Shown: positions 9,820-20,406 of the stretch, piece by piece
How the letters are laid out: every line of letters begins with the position of its first letter
Numbering within the stretch: position 1 is the first letter of the stretch
Assembly: GCF_900095745.1 (NCBI RefSeq)
Contig: NZ_FMIR01000017.1
Span: forward strand, 124,001-188,000
Source: Microbacterium oxydans
Lineage (GTDB): Bacteria; Actinomycetota; Actinomycetes; Actinomycetales; Microbacteriaceae
Reading direction: 5' to 3'
Length of the DNA stretch: 64,000 nt
Notes under the pieces: model-generated
The model's input: the letters and a program-made list of their open reading frames with translations, nothing else
Told to the model about the DNA's origin: nothing
Databases searched by the model: none
Translations under genes and position numbers: made by a program

Positions 9820-10716
9820 CTATTTGCTCGAGAGGGCGTCGGCGCCGCCGACGATCTCGGCGATCTGCTGCGTGATCTCCGCCTGGCGCGCGTTGTTGCG
9901 CAGACGGGTGTAGTCGGTGATGAGCTTGTCGGCGTTGTCGCTGGCCGACTTCATCGCCTTCTGCGTCGCGGCCTGCTTGGCAGCAGACGACTGCAGGAGA
10001 GCGTTGAAGACGCGGCTCTGGATGTACACCGGCAGGATCGCATCGAGAACGGTCTCGGCATCCGGCTCGAACTCGTACAGCGGGTAAACGGTGTTACCTG
10101 CCTCCGACTCATCGGCTTCCGTGATCTCCAGCGGGAGCAGACGCACGGACTCGGGCGACTGCGTCATCATGCTGACGAAACGGTTGTACACGAGGTGGAT
10201 CTCGTCGACGCCGCCGTCCTGTCCCCCGCGGGAGAAGGAATCGAGCAGAGTCGCGGAGATCTCCTCAGCGGTGTGGAACGACGGGGTGTCCGTGTCGCCG
10301 GTCCACTCCGCAGCGGCAGCGAGGCGTCGGAACTGGAAGTATCCGACGGCCTTGCGACCGATGAGGTAGAAGACCGGCTCCTTGCCCTGCTCGCGCAGGA
10401 GCTCCGCCACCTCGAGACCCTCACGGAGGATCTGCGAGTTGAAGGCTCCGGCGAGACCGCGGTCCGAGGAGAAGATCACGACCGCGGAGCGGGTGATGTT
10501 CTCGGACTCGCGGGTCAGCGGGTGATCCACGTTCGAGTGCGTCGCGACGGCCGAAACAGCCCTCGTCACGGCTCGCGCGAAGGGTGTGGACGCTTTGACG
10601 CGTGCCATCGCCTTCTGGATGCGCGAAGCCGCGATGAGTTCCATCGCCTTCGTGATCTTCTTGGTCGTCTGAGCAGAAGAGATCTTCTGCTTGTAGACCC
10701 TGAGTTGAGCGCCCAT
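9820..10716 (-). CDS. atpG: ATP synthase gamma subunit
   Basis: The 298-residue gamma subunit, the rotating central stalk inside the alpha3beta3 ring. The N-terminal helix starts with the family signature [20 protein letters not shown], followed by [12 protein letters not shown]. The C-terminal helix ends in NKARQ-like [19 protein letters not shown]. Start ATG with GAGG upstream; 19 bp after the atpA stop and 21 bp before atpD. Length is within the actinobacterial range. Confidence 0.97.
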   Translation of the reverse strand: MGAQLRVYKQKISSAQTTKKITKAMELIAASRIQKAMARVKASTPFARAVTRAVSAVATHSNVDHPLTRESENITRSAVVIFSSDRGLAGAFNSQILREGLEVAELLREQGKEPVFYLIGRKAVGYFQFRRLAAAAEWTGDTDTPSFHTAEEISATLLDSFSRGGQDGGVDEIHLVYNRFVSMMTQSPESVRLLPLEITEADESEAGNTVYPLYEFEPDAETVLDAILPVYIQSRVFNALLQSSAAKQAATQKAMKSASDNADKLITDYTRLRNNARQAEITQQIAEIVGGADALSSK

Positions 10717-10735
10717 ATGTCAGTACCTCACGCGG

Positions 10736-12376
10736 TTACGCGCGACGACCCTTGACGATCTTCTCCTGGTTGACGTCCTCAGCCTCGGCTGCAGCGTGCT
10801 CCTCGTGGCCGGGAGCGCCGATGCCGGCGCCCTTGCCACCCTGGAACTCCAGGATGAATGCGTCCGTGTGCTTCTCGAGCTCTGCAACCGTGTCGTCGTC
10901 GAGGACGTTGGTGTCGCGCAGGGTCTCGAGAACCTGAGTGTTGCGGCGCAGGTAGTCCAGGAGTTCGCGCTCGAAACGCAGAACGTCGGAGACCTCGAGA
11001 GTGTCGAGCTTGCCCTTCGTTCCTGCCCAGATCGAGACGACCTGCTCCTCGACGGGGTACGGGGAGTACTGCGGCTGCTTGAGCAGCTCGGTCAGACGCG
11101 CACCACGGGAGAGCTGACGACGCGACGTCGCGTCGAGGTCGGATGCGAACATCGCGAAGGCCTCGAGCGAGCGGTACTGCGCGAGCTCCAGCTTCAACGT
11201 TCCCGAGACCTTCTTGATCGACTTGACCTGAGCGTCGCCACCGACTCGCGAGACCGAGATACCCACGTCGACCGCCGGACGCTGGTTGGCGTTGAAGAGG
11301 TCGGACTGCAGGAAGATCTGGCCGTCGGTGATCGAGATCACGTTGGTCGGGATGTACGCCGAGACGTCGTTCGCCTTGGTCTCGATGATCGGGAGACCCG
11401 TCATGGAACCTGCGCCGAGCTCGTCGGACAGCTTCGCGCAACGCTCGAGCAGACGCGAGTGCAGGTAGAAGACGTCACCCGGGTATGCCTCGCGGCCCGG
11501 CGGACGACGAAGGAGCAGGGACACGGCACGGTAGGCCTCGGCCTGCTTCGACAGGTCGTCGAAGATGATGAGGACGTGCTTGCCGCCGTACATCCAGTGC
11601 TGACCGATGGCGGAACCGGTGTACGGCGCCAGGTACTTGAAGCCGGCGGGGTCGGATGCCGGAGCTGCCACGATCGTGGTGTACTCCAGAGCACCGGCCT
11701 CTTCGAGCGCACCCTTCACCGAAGCGATGGTGGAGCCCTTCTGACCGATGGCGACGTAGATGCAGCGGACCTGCTTGTTGACGTCGCCCGACTCCCAGTT
11801 GGCCTTCTGGTTGATGATCGTGTCGATCGCGATGGCGGTCTTACCCGTCTGGCGGTCACCGATGATCAGCTGACGCTGACCACGGCCGACCGGGATCATC
11901 GCGTCGATGGCCTTGATGCCGGTCTGCATCGGCTCGTGCACCGACTTACGCTGCATGACGCCGGGCGCCTGCAGCTCGAGAGCGCGGACGCTCTCGGTGG
12001 CGATCGAGCCGAGGCCGTCGATCGGGTTGCCGAGCGGGTCGACCACGCGGCCGAGGTAGCCATCGCCGACGGGGACCGAGAGGACCTCGCCGGTGCGGGT
12101 GACTTCCTGACCTGCCTGGACACCGGTGAACTCGCCGAGGACGACGACACCGATCTCGTGCTCGTTCAGGCTCTGCGCGAGGCCCTTGGTGCCGTCGGCG
12201 AAAATCACGAGCTCGTTGGCCATGACGCCCGGCAGTCCCTCGACGTGCGCGATTCCGTCCGCGGCGTCGATGACGGTGCCGACCTCGGTCGCCCCGGCCC
12301 CGGAGGGCTCGTATGCTGCGGCGAAGTCCTTCAGCGCGTCACGGATGACGTCGGGGCTGATCGATAGTTCTGCCAT
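10736..12376 (-). CDS. atpA: ATP synthase alpha subunit
   Basis: The 546-residue non-catalytic alpha subunit of F1. The nucleotide-binding loop GDRQTGKTA is at 173-181, and the family signature [17 protein letters not shown] is present. The last roughly 40 residues form a Glu/Ala-rich extension ([17 protein letters not shown]) longer than in E. coli, a common actinobacterial feature. Start ATG with AAAGGGA upstream. It follows atpH by 47 bp. Confidence 0.98.
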   Translation of the reverse strand: MAELSISPDVIRDALKDFAAAYEPSGAGATEVGTVIDAADGIAHVEGLPGVMANELVIFADGTKGLAQSLNEHEIGVVVLGEFTGVQAGQEVTRTGEVLSVPVGDGYLGRVVDPLGNPIDGLGSIATESVRALELQAPGVMQRKSVHEPMQTGIKAIDAMIPVGRGQRQLIIGDRQTGKTAIAIDTIINQKANWESGDVNKQVRCIYVAIGQKGSTIASVKGALEEAGALEYTTIVAAPASDPAGFKYLAPYTGSAIGQHWMYGGKHVLIIFDDLSKQAEAYRAVSLLLRRPPGREAYPGDVFYLHSRLLERCAKLSDELGAGSMTGLPIIETKANDVSAYIPTNVISITDGQIFLQSDLFNANQRPAVDVGISVSRVGGDAQVKSIKKVSGTLKLELAQYRSLEAFAMFASDLDATSRRQLSRGARLTELLKQPQYSPYPVEEQVVSIWAGTKGKLDTLEVSDVLRFERELLDYLRRNTQVLETLRDTNVLDDDTVAELEKHTDAFILEFQGGKGAGIGAPGHEEHAAAEAEDVNQEKIVKGRRA

Positions 12377-12423
12377 TGTCTTCCCTTTGTATCTGGGTGC
12401 GCGGTTCCCCGCGCGAAGTCGTG

Positions 12424-13215
12424 TTAGCCCGCGAGCTTCTGGCGAAGATCTGCGAGTCGTGCGGAGATGCTGCCGTCGATGACGTCATCGGCGATCTGCA
12501 CGCGCAGACCTCCGACGACGGCAGGGTCGATGACGACGTTGAGGGATACCTGACCGGCGTAGCGACGCGAAAGCGAGTCGCTGAGACGGGCGCGCTGTGC
12601 GTCGGTGAGCGGGGCCGCGGTGTGCACCGTGGCGACCACACGACCACGCTGGCTCGAGACGATGCTCATCGCTCGGTTCAGCAGTCGCCGTACGCGGCGC
12701 TCACGCGGCTGACGCACGAGCGACGTGATGATCAGCGTCGACGCAGCGCTCGTGGAGCCTTCGGCCAGGAGGCGCTCGACGAGAGCACCCTTGGCGTCTT
12801 CTCCCCCGAGGCTGCTGCCCAGGGCGAGCTCGAGCTCGGGGTTGGCCGCGATCACGCGGGAGAAGCTGAACAGCTCTCCCTCGATGTCCGTGCCGGGTTC
12901 CGCGATCGCGGCGGCGCGGATCGCGAGTTCCTCGATACCGTCCACCATCTCGCCGGCATTCGACCAGTGCTCCGCCACAGCGGTCTTCAGAACGCTGAGA
13001 GCGTCTGCAGAGAACCCACCGAAAACCGCGGCGACGACGGACTGTCGCGCCTCGGCGGGAGCGGCAGCATCAGCAAGCGCGCCGCTCAGCTGGGACGACT
13101 CGCTCACGGCACGCGCGGCAGCGAGAAGCTCCCGTGCGGTGTCGAGGGAGACGTCCTTCGCTGCGGCAAGCGTCTTGATGGATGCCGCGAGTGCCTGAGT
13201 GGTCGCGCTGCCCAT
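12424..13215 (-). CDS. atpH: ATP synthase delta subunit
   Basis: The 263-residue delta subunit (OSCP) that links the peripheral stalk to the top of F1. It is longer than the 177-residue E. coli form, as usual in actinobacteria. The C-terminal signature region [20 protein letters not shown] is recognisable. Its ATG overlaps the atpF stop codon (TAATG), which indicates coupled translation of the two peripheral-stalk subunits. Confidence 0.95.
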   Translation of the reverse strand: MGSATTQALAASIKTLAAAKDVSLDTARELLAAARAVSESSQLSGALADAAAPAEARQSVVAAVFGGFSADALSVLKTAVAEHWSNAGEMVDGIEELAIRAAAIAEPGTDIEGELFSFSRVIAANPELELALGSSLGGEDAKGALVERLLAEGSTSAASTLIITSLVRQPRERRVRRLLNRAMSIVSSQRGRVVATVHTAAPLTDAQRARLSDSLSRRYAGQVSLNVVIDPAVVGGLRVQIADDVIDGSISARLADLRQKLAG

Positions 13216-13769
13216 TACTGAGCCGCCTTCTCGGATGCCTCGAGGTCGGCGAGGAAGCGGTCGACGACAGCCGTCGCACGTGCGTCGTCGGAGAGCGTCT
13301 CGCCGACCACGCCGCCGGCGAGGTCGATGGCGAGCGTTCCGACCTCGCTGCGCAGCGAGACGAGAGCGGTCTGCCGCTCAGCCTCGATCTGCGTGTGCGC
13401 GGTGGCGGTGATGCGTGCGGCCTCGGTGGACGCGGCATCCTTCGCCTCGGCGACGATCTTCTTGCCGTCCTCGCGGGCGGCCTCGCGGATCTCTCCGGCC
13501 TCGGTACGCGCCTCAGCGAGCTGACGCGTGTACTCCTCGAGTGCCGCCTCCGCCTGCTTCTGCGCCTCGTCGGCCTTGGCGATGTTGCCCTCGATGGCGG
13601 CGGACCGCTCGTCGAGCATCTTCGTGAGCCGAGGAAGGGCGACCTTCCAGACCACGATGAGGATGACGATGAACCAGAGGCCCGACCAGATGATGTCGTA
13701 CCACGCAGGGATGAGGGGGTTGTTCGGCTCACCCTCTGCTGCGAGGTTCGTGACAAGAGCGTTCAGCAT
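13215..13769 (-). CDS. atpF: ATP synthase b subunit
   Basis: The 184-residue b subunit, the membrane-anchored peripheral stalk. A single membrane segment (IIWSGLWFIVILIVVWKVAL, about residues 27-46) is followed by a long, highly charged coiled coil rich in Ala, Glu and Arg, as expected for the dimeric stator. Start ATG with GAAGGAG upstream. The stop codon overlaps the atpH start by one base. Confidence 0.95.
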   Translation of the reverse strand: MLNALVTNLAAEGEPNNPLIPAWYDIIWSGLWFIVILIVVWKVALPRLTKMLDERSAAIEGNIAKADEAQKQAEAALEEYTRQLAEARTEAGEIREAAREDGKKIVAEAKDAASTEAARITATAHTQIEAERQTALVSLRSEVGTLAIDLAGGVVGETLSDDARATAVVDRFLADLEASEKAAQ

Positions 13770-13796
13770 CCTGTCTCCTTCAGAAGTCGGTGAGGA

Positions 13797-14883
<1,087 letters not shown>

Positions 14884-15006
14884 CGCGGGCTCCAGCTTCG
14901 GGGCACCGGTCTAAACCGGGGCGACGATGGTCGGTGTGCTACACAGCGCAAGCGCTCGCGGGCGAGCGGCGGGCACGTTTCAACAGTATCAGAATCTGAG
15001 GGTCAC

Positions 15007-15525
15007 CTAAGACCGCGGGCCGCCGTCGACGGGACCTTCATCGATGTGATTCGCGTTGCCGGGTGCGCGGTCCTCTGGCACCTCGGTCGGCAGCGTCGTG
15101 TCGCTCACATTCGGCAGTCGCATGCGGGTGAGCACGATCACATCGATCGCGAGCGACATGAGCACGCCAGCCACGATCGAGAGGAAGAACACCATCGGCT
15201 CCAGCCAGGGCTGGCCGGCGAGCAGGATCATCGCGACGACGAACAGTCCGAGCTTGAGGAGCCAGCCGCCCAGGACGATGGCGAAGAACAGCTGCACGTA
15301 GATCGGGTCGCCGTACCAGCGGTTGGCGATGAGGATGCTGATGCCGGTGATCGCCAGGAACACGGCGGCCAGCAGCACTCCCAGCAGCCCGCTGATGAGG
15401 CCCTCTCCCCCGGCGACGGCGTAGCCGACACCGCCGGCGACGATCGCGAGTGCCGCGGTGGCGACCGCCGACCAGATGAGGGTGCGACGCAGGATCGGCG
15501 TGCTGGAAACGGGGCTCGGGCTCAT
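15007..15525 (-). CDS. AtpI-like membrane protein before the atp operon
   Basis: A 172-residue membrane protein with about four hydrophobic segments arranged in two pairs (residues about 15-60 and 80-135) and a polar acidic C-terminal tail. Position directly before atpB and its size suggest the AtpI/UncI role, helping assembly of the c ring, but sequence similarity to E. coli AtpI is not obvious. The ATG at 15525 overlaps the wecA stop codon (TGATG). This couples it to the wecA group rather than to atpB, from which it is 123 bp away. Confidence 0.7.
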   Translation of the reverse strand: MSPSPVSSTPILRRTLIWSAVATAALAIVAGGVGYAVAGGEGLISGLLGVLLAAVFLAITGISILIANRWYGDPIYVQLFFAIVLGGWLLKLGLFVVAMILLAGQPWLEPMVFFLSIVAGVLMSLAIDVIVLTRMRLPNVSDTTLPTEVPEDRAPGNANHIDEGPVDGGPRS

Positions 15526-16694
15526 CAGGACTCCACGGGTGTCGGGTCGGTGTCGGCGGCCGCTGCGCTCTTCCTGCGGCGGGTGGGGCTCAGGGTGACG
15601 ACGAGGCAGGCGGCGATGCCCACCACGCCGAAGCCGACGCCGGGAAGGTACTGGCCGGGCCAGTCCTCCCGTGCACCGACGTACATCAGCAGGACGGCGA
15701 GCGAGATGACGGCGGTCCACGCGTAGAAGATGAGGACCGCGTCGCGGTCGCGGTGGCCGAGGTCCAGCATCCGGTGATGGAGGTGCTTGCGATCGGGTGA
15801 GAACGGAGATCGGCCGGCGCTCATGCGCCGGAGCACGGCCAGACCGAAATCGAGCAGCGGCAGCAGCACGACCAGCAGCGGCAGGAGGATCGGGAGGAAC
15901 GCACCGATCAGCTGCGAGCGGCCGAGGCGCTCGGGGTCCAGAGCCGACGGATCCATCTGGCCGGTGATGGAGATCGCCGACGTCGCCATCAGCAGGCCGA
16001 TCACCAGAGCACCCGAGTCGCCCATGAACAGCTTCGCCGGACTCCAGTTCAGCGGTAGGAAACCGAGGCAGGCGCCGATCAGGACCGCGGCGAGGAAAGT
16101 GGAGAGGTTGAAGTAGCTCGAGGCTCCGGAGTCACGCGTGAAGATGTAGGAGTACGCGAAGAACACGCCGTTCGAGATGAGACACACCCCGGCGACCAGC
16201 CCGTCGAGTCCGTCGATGAAGTTCACCGCGTTCATCACGATGACGATCGCGAACATGGTGATCGTGATGCTCAGCCAGCTGGATACCACGATGAGGTCGC
16301 CGAACGGCAACGACAGGATCTGCAGTCCGCCGCCCACGGTGATGAGTCCGGCGGCAAGGAACTGCGCGCCGAGCTTGATCATCCAGTCGATGTCCCAGAG
16401 GTCGTCGACCACGCCGATGATCGCGATCAGGAGCGAGGCGCCCAGGATCGACCACATCGTCTGCGGAGGGATCCAGATGCTCTGGAAGAACGGATTGATC
16501 GCCGAGAACCCGAAGGCGGCGGCGATGCCGAGGAAGATCGCCACACCGCCGAGGCGAGGGGTCGGCGTCGTGTGCACGTCGCGCTCGCGGATGCCGGGGT
16601 ACAGCTTGAACCGGAGGCTGAGTCGCCAGACCGCCCAGGTCAGCGCGAAAGTGATCGCTGCCGTGAGGATGACCGTGGCGAGATACTGCTTCAC
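15525..16694 (-). CDS. wecA: Polyprenyl-phosphate GlcNAc-1-phosphate transferase (WecA/TagO type)
   Basis: A 389-residue integral membrane enzyme of the MraY/WecA/TagO family. It moves a sugar 1-phosphate, usually GlcNAc-1-P, from the UDP-sugar to a polyprenyl phosphate, starting arabinogalactan, teichoic-acid or other wall polymers. Catalytic motifs are visible: GVVDDLWD with the DD pair at 97-98, NFIDGLDGL at 158-166, KLFMGDSGA at 221-229, and the HLHHR motif at 304-308 that marks WecA rather than MraY. About 10-11 membrane segments. GTG start overlaps the tsaC stop by four bases. The last residues form a basic, then acidic, tail. Confidence 0.92.
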   Translation of the reverse strand: MKQYLATVILTAAITFALTWAVWRLSLRFKLYPGIRERDVHTTPTPRLGGVAIFLGIAAAFGFSAINPFFQSIWIPPQTMWSILGASLLIAIIGVVDDLWDIDWMIKLGAQFLAAGLITVGGGLQILSLPFGDLIVVSSWLSITITMFAIVIVMNAVNFIDGLDGLVAGVCLISNGVFFAYSYIFTRDSGASSYFNLSTFLAAVLIGACLGFLPLNWSPAKLFMGDSGALVIGLLMATSAISITGQMDPSALDPERLGRSQLIGAFLPILLPLLVVLLPLLDFGLAVLRRMSAGRSPFSPDRKHLHHRMLDLGHRDRDAVLIFYAWTAVISLAVLLMYVGAREDWPGQYLPGVGFGVVGIAACLVVTLSPTRRRKSAAAADTDPTPVES

Positions 16695-17422
16695 GAATCC
16701 GCGTCCTGCGGCTCCTCCGCATGCACATGCTCCGCGTCCTGCGGCTCCTCGGCTTCGAGCAGATCGCCGAGCACCTCCTGCAGCTGTTCGCGCGTCACCG
16801 CACCGTCTCGGAGGATGCGAACAGTGCCGGGTTCGGCGTCCGCACCGCGGCGGACCAGAGACGTGGCGTCGACGATGGTGGAGGCGATGCCGTCCTTGCT
16901 CAGACCGTCGGCGAGGTACACGGCGACGCTGTCACCCAGCATCTGCTCCGCGTCCGATGCCGAGATCGCGGCGGGCTGGCCGGTGAGATTGGCGCTGGAC
17001 ACGGCGAGCGGTCCGGTCTCGGCCAGCAGCTCCAGTGCCACACGCCCCTCCGGCATCCGCACCGCGACGGTCCCGAGCGTCTCGCCGAGGTCCCACACCA
17101 GAGAGGGCTGGGCGGGGAGCACGATCGTGAGACCGCCGGGCCAGAAAGCCTCGATGAGACGTTCGACCGGTTCCGGGACGGACTCGGCCAGGGCGGCGAG
17201 CGTCTCCTTCGTACCGATCAGAACGGGCGGCGGCTGATCGCGGCCGCGTCCCTTCGCATCGAGCAGCCGCTGGACGGCGGCGGGAGAGAACGCATCGGCA
17301 GCGACGCCGTACACGGTGTCTGTGGGCATGACGATGAGTTCGCCACGGCCGATCGCCTGGCGCGCATGGCGCATGCCGGCGAGCAGCTGCGAGTCATCGC
17401 GGCAGTCGAAGATGGTTGACAT
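16691..17422 (-). CDS. tsaC: L-threonylcarbamoyladenylate synthase (Sua5/YrdC)
   Basis: A 243-residue Sua5/YrdC/TsaC enzyme that makes threonylcarbamoyl-AMP from Thr, bicarbonate and ATP, the first step of t6A37 tRNA modification. The nucleotide-binding opening MPTDTVYGVAADAFS and the later LAVSSANLTGQPA segment are classical. The C-terminal Sua5 domain is absent; instead there is an acidic tail with a repeated AEEPQDAE unit. Start ATG; TAGAAT lies nine bases upstream. It overlaps wecA by four bases and follows prmC by about 50 bp, the usual actinobacterial order. Confidence 0.92.
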   Translation of the reverse strand: MSTIFDCRDDSQLLAGMRHARQAIGRGELIVMPTDTVYGVAADAFSPAAVQRLLDAKGRGRDQPPPVLIGTKETLAALAESVPEPVERLIEAFWPGGLTIVLPAQPSLVWDLGETLGTVAVRMPEGRVALELLAETGPLAVSSANLTGQPAAISASDAEQMLGDSVAVYLADGLSKDGIASTIVDATSLVRRGADAEPGTVRILRDGAVTREQLQEVLGDLLEAEEPQDAEHVHAEEPQDADS

Positions 17423-17474
17423 GACGGTTCGATTCTATGCGGCGCGGGGGCGGCAGATGCTCAAAGGGTGCTGA

Positions 17475-18335
17475 TCAGGGCCTGAGCGCTGTGGTGGTGC
17501 GGTCCCGCAGGGTGAGGTCACGATGCGTCGCCGGTGCGCGCCAGCCGTCCGCGGCAAGGATGTCCCTGATCGATTCCCCCTGCAGCTCGCCGTGCTCGAT
17601 GACGAGAAGACCACCGGGGTGCAGGAGCGCGAGCGCCCGAGAACTGAGCACTCGCACGATGTCGAGGCCGTCCTCTCCCCCGTACAGCGCCATCGCGGGG
17701 TCGAAGAGTCGCACCTCCGGATCGCGCGGAATCGCGGCATCCGGCACATAGGGCGGGTTCGAGATGACGACCGATGCTGTGCCGTCGAGCTCGGGGAACG
17801 CCTCCCCCAGATCGGACAGCACGAGCGTCAGGTTGTCGACGCCGGCGACGTTCCGACTCGCCCACGCGTGCGCATCCTCGGACAGCTCGGCGGCGAAGAC
17901 GCGGGCGTGCGGCACCTCCGTCGCCATCGCGAGGGCGATCGCTCCGCTGCCGGTGCCGAGGTCCACGCCGATCGGCTCGGGCTCGGCGGAGTTCAGCAGC
18001 GCGTCGATCGCGTACTGCACCACCGTCTCGGTTTCCGGCCGCGGCACGAACACCCCGGGCCCGACCGCCAGCTCGAGGTGACGGAAAGGAGCGGTCCCGG
18101 TGATGTGCTGCAGCGGCTCGCGCGCAGCACGGCGCGTCACCAGAGCATCCAGCGCACCCGCTGCCTCGTCGTCGACGTCGTCGCCGCGGATGATCGCGGC
18201 CTGCACTTCGCCGCGTCGCCGACCGAGGACGTGGCCCGCGAGCAGCTCCGCGTCGACCAGAGGATCGGGCACGCCGACGTCGGCCAGGCGCTGAGCGGCG
18301 GCGCGCACGAGGGCCGCGAGAGAGGTGTCGGACAT
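17475..18335 (-). CDS. prmC: Peptide chain release factor N5-glutamine methyltransferase
   Basis: A 286-residue PrmC/HemK methyltransferase that methylates the Gln of the GGQ loop of release factors RF1 and RF2. Visible are the N-terminal helical domain, the SAM-binding DLGTGSGAIAL loop at 125-135 and the catalytic NPPY at 193-196. The start is ATG at 18335; TACGCT lies seven bases before it, so the mRNA is probably leaderless. Its target gene prfA lies 2 kb upstream, separated by cysK, cysE and a holin-like gene; in many relatives the two are adjacent. Confidence 0.94.
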   Translation of the reverse strand: MSDTSLAALVRAAAQRLADVGVPDPLVDAELLAGHVLGRRRGEVQAAIIRGDDVDDEAAGALDALVTRRAAREPLQHITGTAPFRHLELAVGPGVFVPRPETETVVQYAIDALLNSAEPEPIGVDLGTGSGAIALAMATEVPHARVFAAELSEDAHAWASRNVAGVDNLTLVLSDLGEAFPELDGTASVVISNPPYVPDAAIPRDPEVRLFDPAMALYGGEDGLDIVRVLSSRALALLHPGGLLVIEHGELQGESIRDILAADGWRAPATHRDLTLRDRTTTALRP

Positions 18336-18348
18336 GGGTTCCAGCGTA
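18336..18348 (-). promoter_or_regulatory. Leaderless -10 element for prmC
   Basis: On the minus strand TACGCT (18348-18343) is followed by seven bases and the prmC ATG. A TTGTGA hexamer 15 bases upstream is a possible but short-spaced -35. It shares the short interval with the divergent cysK gene, whose own TAGGCT lies at about 18393. Confidence 0.45.
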
Positions 18349-18435
18349 GAGCGCGCTGAGCCGTCACAATGCCCCCGCCCATAGGGCCCTCCCCTAGGCT
18401 GGACCGGCAGCGAACCCCGCACAGGAAGGCTCCTC

Positions 18436-19374
18436 ATGCCCGGCATCCACTCCGACATCACGACCGCTTTCGGCAACACGCCGCTCGTGCGTCTGAACCG
18501 CGTGACCGAGGGCCTCGGGGCCACCGTGCTCGCCAAGCTCGAGTACTACAACCCGGCATCGAGCGTGAAGGACCGCATCGGCATCGCCATGATCAACGCG
18601 GCAGAGGCATCGGGCGAGCTGAAGCCCGGTGGCACGATCGTGGAGTCGACGAGCGGCAACACCGGCATCGCCCTCGCGATGGTCGGCGCCGCCCGCGGTT
18701 ACCGGGTCATCTTGACGATGCCCGCCTCCATGTCGAAGGAGCGCCGCGTGCTGCTCAAGGCGTTCGGTGCGGAGATCGTGCTCACCGATCCCACCAAGGG
18801 TATGAGCGGCGCGATCGAGGAGACCAAGCGCATCGTCTCGGAGACGCCCGGCGCGATCTGGATCCGCCAGTTCGAGAACGCGGCCAACCCCCAGATCCAC
18901 CGCGAGACCACGGCGCAGGAGATCCTCCGCGACACCGATGGCACCATCGACATCTTCATCGCCGGGGTCGGCACCGGCGGAACGGTGACCGGGACCGGAC
19001 AGGCGCTCAAGGCGGCGAAGCCCGGCGTCCAGGTCATCGCCGTCGAGCCCAAGGACTCCCCCGTGCTCAGTGAGGGCCACCCCGGCCCGCACAAGATCCA
19101 GGGAATCGGGCCGAACTTCGTCCCCGACGTGCTCGACCGCGATGTGCTCGATGAGATCATGACCGCGGAGTTCGACGAGTCGCTGCGGGTCGCCCGCGAG
19201 CTCGCCGCCAAGGAGGGGCTGCTCGTCGGCATGTCTTCCGGCGCGGCCGTCGCTGCGGCGCTGAAGGTCGCCGCGCGCCCTGAGAACGACGGCAAGACGA
19301 TCGTCGTCGTGATCCCGGACACCGGTGAGCGCTACCTCTCCACCGCCCTGTTCGAGGATCTGCGCGAAGACTGA
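18436..19374 (+). CDS. cysK: Cysteine synthase (O-acetylserine sulfhydrylase A)
   Basis: A 312-residue PLP enzyme that makes cysteine from O-acetylserine and sulfide. The PLP lysine is Lys45 in NPASSVKDR, the substrate loop TSGNTG is at 72-77, and the glycine-rich phosphate loop [10 protein letters not shown] is near 178-187. Length and motifs match CysK rather than the thiosulfate-using CysM. AGGA lies 12 bases before the ATG. It is followed seven bases later by cysE, whose product ends in Ile and can dock in the CysK active site. The pair is inserted, on the opposite strand, in the prfA-prmC interval. Confidence 0.96.
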   Translation: MPGIHSDITTAFGNTPLVRLNRVTEGLGATVLAKLEYYNPASSVKDRIGIAMINAAEASGELKPGGTIVESTSGNTGIALAMVGAARGYRVILTMPASMSKERRVLLKAFGAEIVLTDPTKGMSGAIEETKRIVSETPGAIWIRQFENAANPQIHRETTAQEILRDTDGTIDIFIAGVGTGGTVTGTGQALKAAKPGVQVIAVEPKDSPVLSEGHPGPHKIQGIGPNFVPDVLDRDVLDEIMTAEFDESLRVARELAAKEGLLVGMSSGAAVAAALKVAARPENDGKTIVVVIPDTGERYLSTALFEDLRED

Positions 19375-19381
19375 GACGTCG

Positions 19382-19951
19382 ATGAGCATGATCGGACGAA
19401 TGCGCGAAGACGTCGCGGCGGCTCGTCTTCGTGACCCCGCCGCACGCAGCGCCGTCGAGGTCGCGCTGCTGTACCCGGGGCTCCACGCCATCTGGGCGCA
19501 CCGCGTCTCGCACGCGCTCTGGCGACGTCGACTGCGGTTGCTCGCGCGCGCGGGCTCACAGCTGTCGCGCTGGCTGACCGGGATCGAGATCCATCCGGGC
19601 GCACACATCGGTCGTCGGTTCTTCATCGATCACGGCATGGGTGTCGTGATCGGCGAGACCAGCGTGATCGGCGACGACGTGATGCTCTACCACGGCGTGA
19701 CTCTCGGCGGACGGACGCGCACCTCCGGCAAACGCCACCCCACACTCGGCGACGGAGTGGCCGTCGGTGCCGGTGCGAAGGTCCTCGGCCCCATCACCAT
19801 CGGCCCCGGTTCGGTCATCGGCGCGAACGCGGTGGTCACCCGTGACGCTCCGGCGGACAGCATCCTCGTCGGGGTTCCGGCGAAGCCGCGCCAGCGTCAC
19901 ACCGGCGAAGACACCCGAGCGCTGCTCGCCGCGCCGGATTACGCGATCTGA
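19382..19951 (+). CDS. cysE: Serine O-acetyltransferase
   Basis: A 189-residue left-handed beta-helix acetyltransferase that makes O-acetylserine from serine and acetyl-CoA, the committing step of cysteine synthesis. The hexapeptide-repeat region begins at [11 protein letters not shown], with the catalytic His/Asp elements [13 protein letters not shown] and YHGVTLGG. The protein ends in PDYAI, so the C-terminal Ile needed to insert into CysK is kept. It is shorter than E. coli CysE (273 residues) because the N-terminal helical domain is reduced, as in the short CysE type. ATG at 19382 is the first of several; ATG 19388 is possible. Operon with cysK. Confidence 0.95.
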   Translation: MSMIGRMREDVAAARLRDPAARSAVEVALLYPGLHAIWAHRVSHALWRRRLRLLARAGSQLSRWLTGIEIHPGAHIGRRFFIDHGMGVVIGETSVIGDDVMLYHGVTLGGRTRTSGKRHPTLGDGVAVGAGAKVLGPITIGPGSVIGANAVVTRDAPADSILVGVPAKPRQRHTGEDTRALLAAPDYAI

Positions 19952-19970
19952 GCGACGCCGACCGAACGGC

Positions 19971-20378
19971 CTAACGGCGCTTGGTCTTGACGGCCTCCAC
20001 CTTCTTGCGAAGGAAGATGAGAGGAAGCAGGACGCTGCCGAGCGCCGTGATGAGCCACACGATGACCGAGCCGAGAAGCCAGCCGGTGAGGTCGGTGATG
20101 CGCAGTCCGCCGATGGGCAGCAGCACCACGATGATGAGGGAGATCAGCGTCGAGAAGATGCCGATGCCGCCCATGAGCACGGGGGCATAGCGCGTGGCCA
20201 TCTTGCCCACCCACGGAGCGAGGACGCTCTGCAGGATCGCGAAGATCAGGATGCAGATGACGAAGCCCCACCACTTGTCCCACTCGATCTGGAACCCGTC
20301 GAGGGCGAGGTCGGCGGCGATCAGGCCGAGACCGGCCGACACGACATACATGAGGCCGCGGAACAGAAGTGTGATCAC
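19971..20378 (-). CDS. Phage-holin-family (PF04020) membrane protein
   Basis: A 135-residue protein with four predicted membrane segments and a basic C-terminal tail (LRKKVEAVKTKRR). It fits the widespread PF04020 family, named after phage holins although most members are ordinary chromosomal genes of unknown function. No phage genes are nearby. It is convergent with cysE and 28 bp after the prfA start side on the same strand, so it is likely transcribed with prfA. Confidence 0.8.
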   Translation of the reverse strand: MITLLFRGLMYVVSAGLGLIAADLALDGFQIEWDKWWGFVICILIFAILQSVLAPWVGKMATRYAPVLMGGIGIFSTLISLIIVVLLPIGGLRITDLTGWLLGSVIVWLITALGSVLLPLIFLRKKVEAVKTKRR

Positions 20379-20406
20379 GGCCCGAGCATAGCGCTCGCGC
20401 GGCTTG

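Noticed and set aside
19971..20378. Prophage remnant suggested by the holin-like gene
   Set aside because: PF04020 proteins are common housekeeping genes, and no other phage gene is present.
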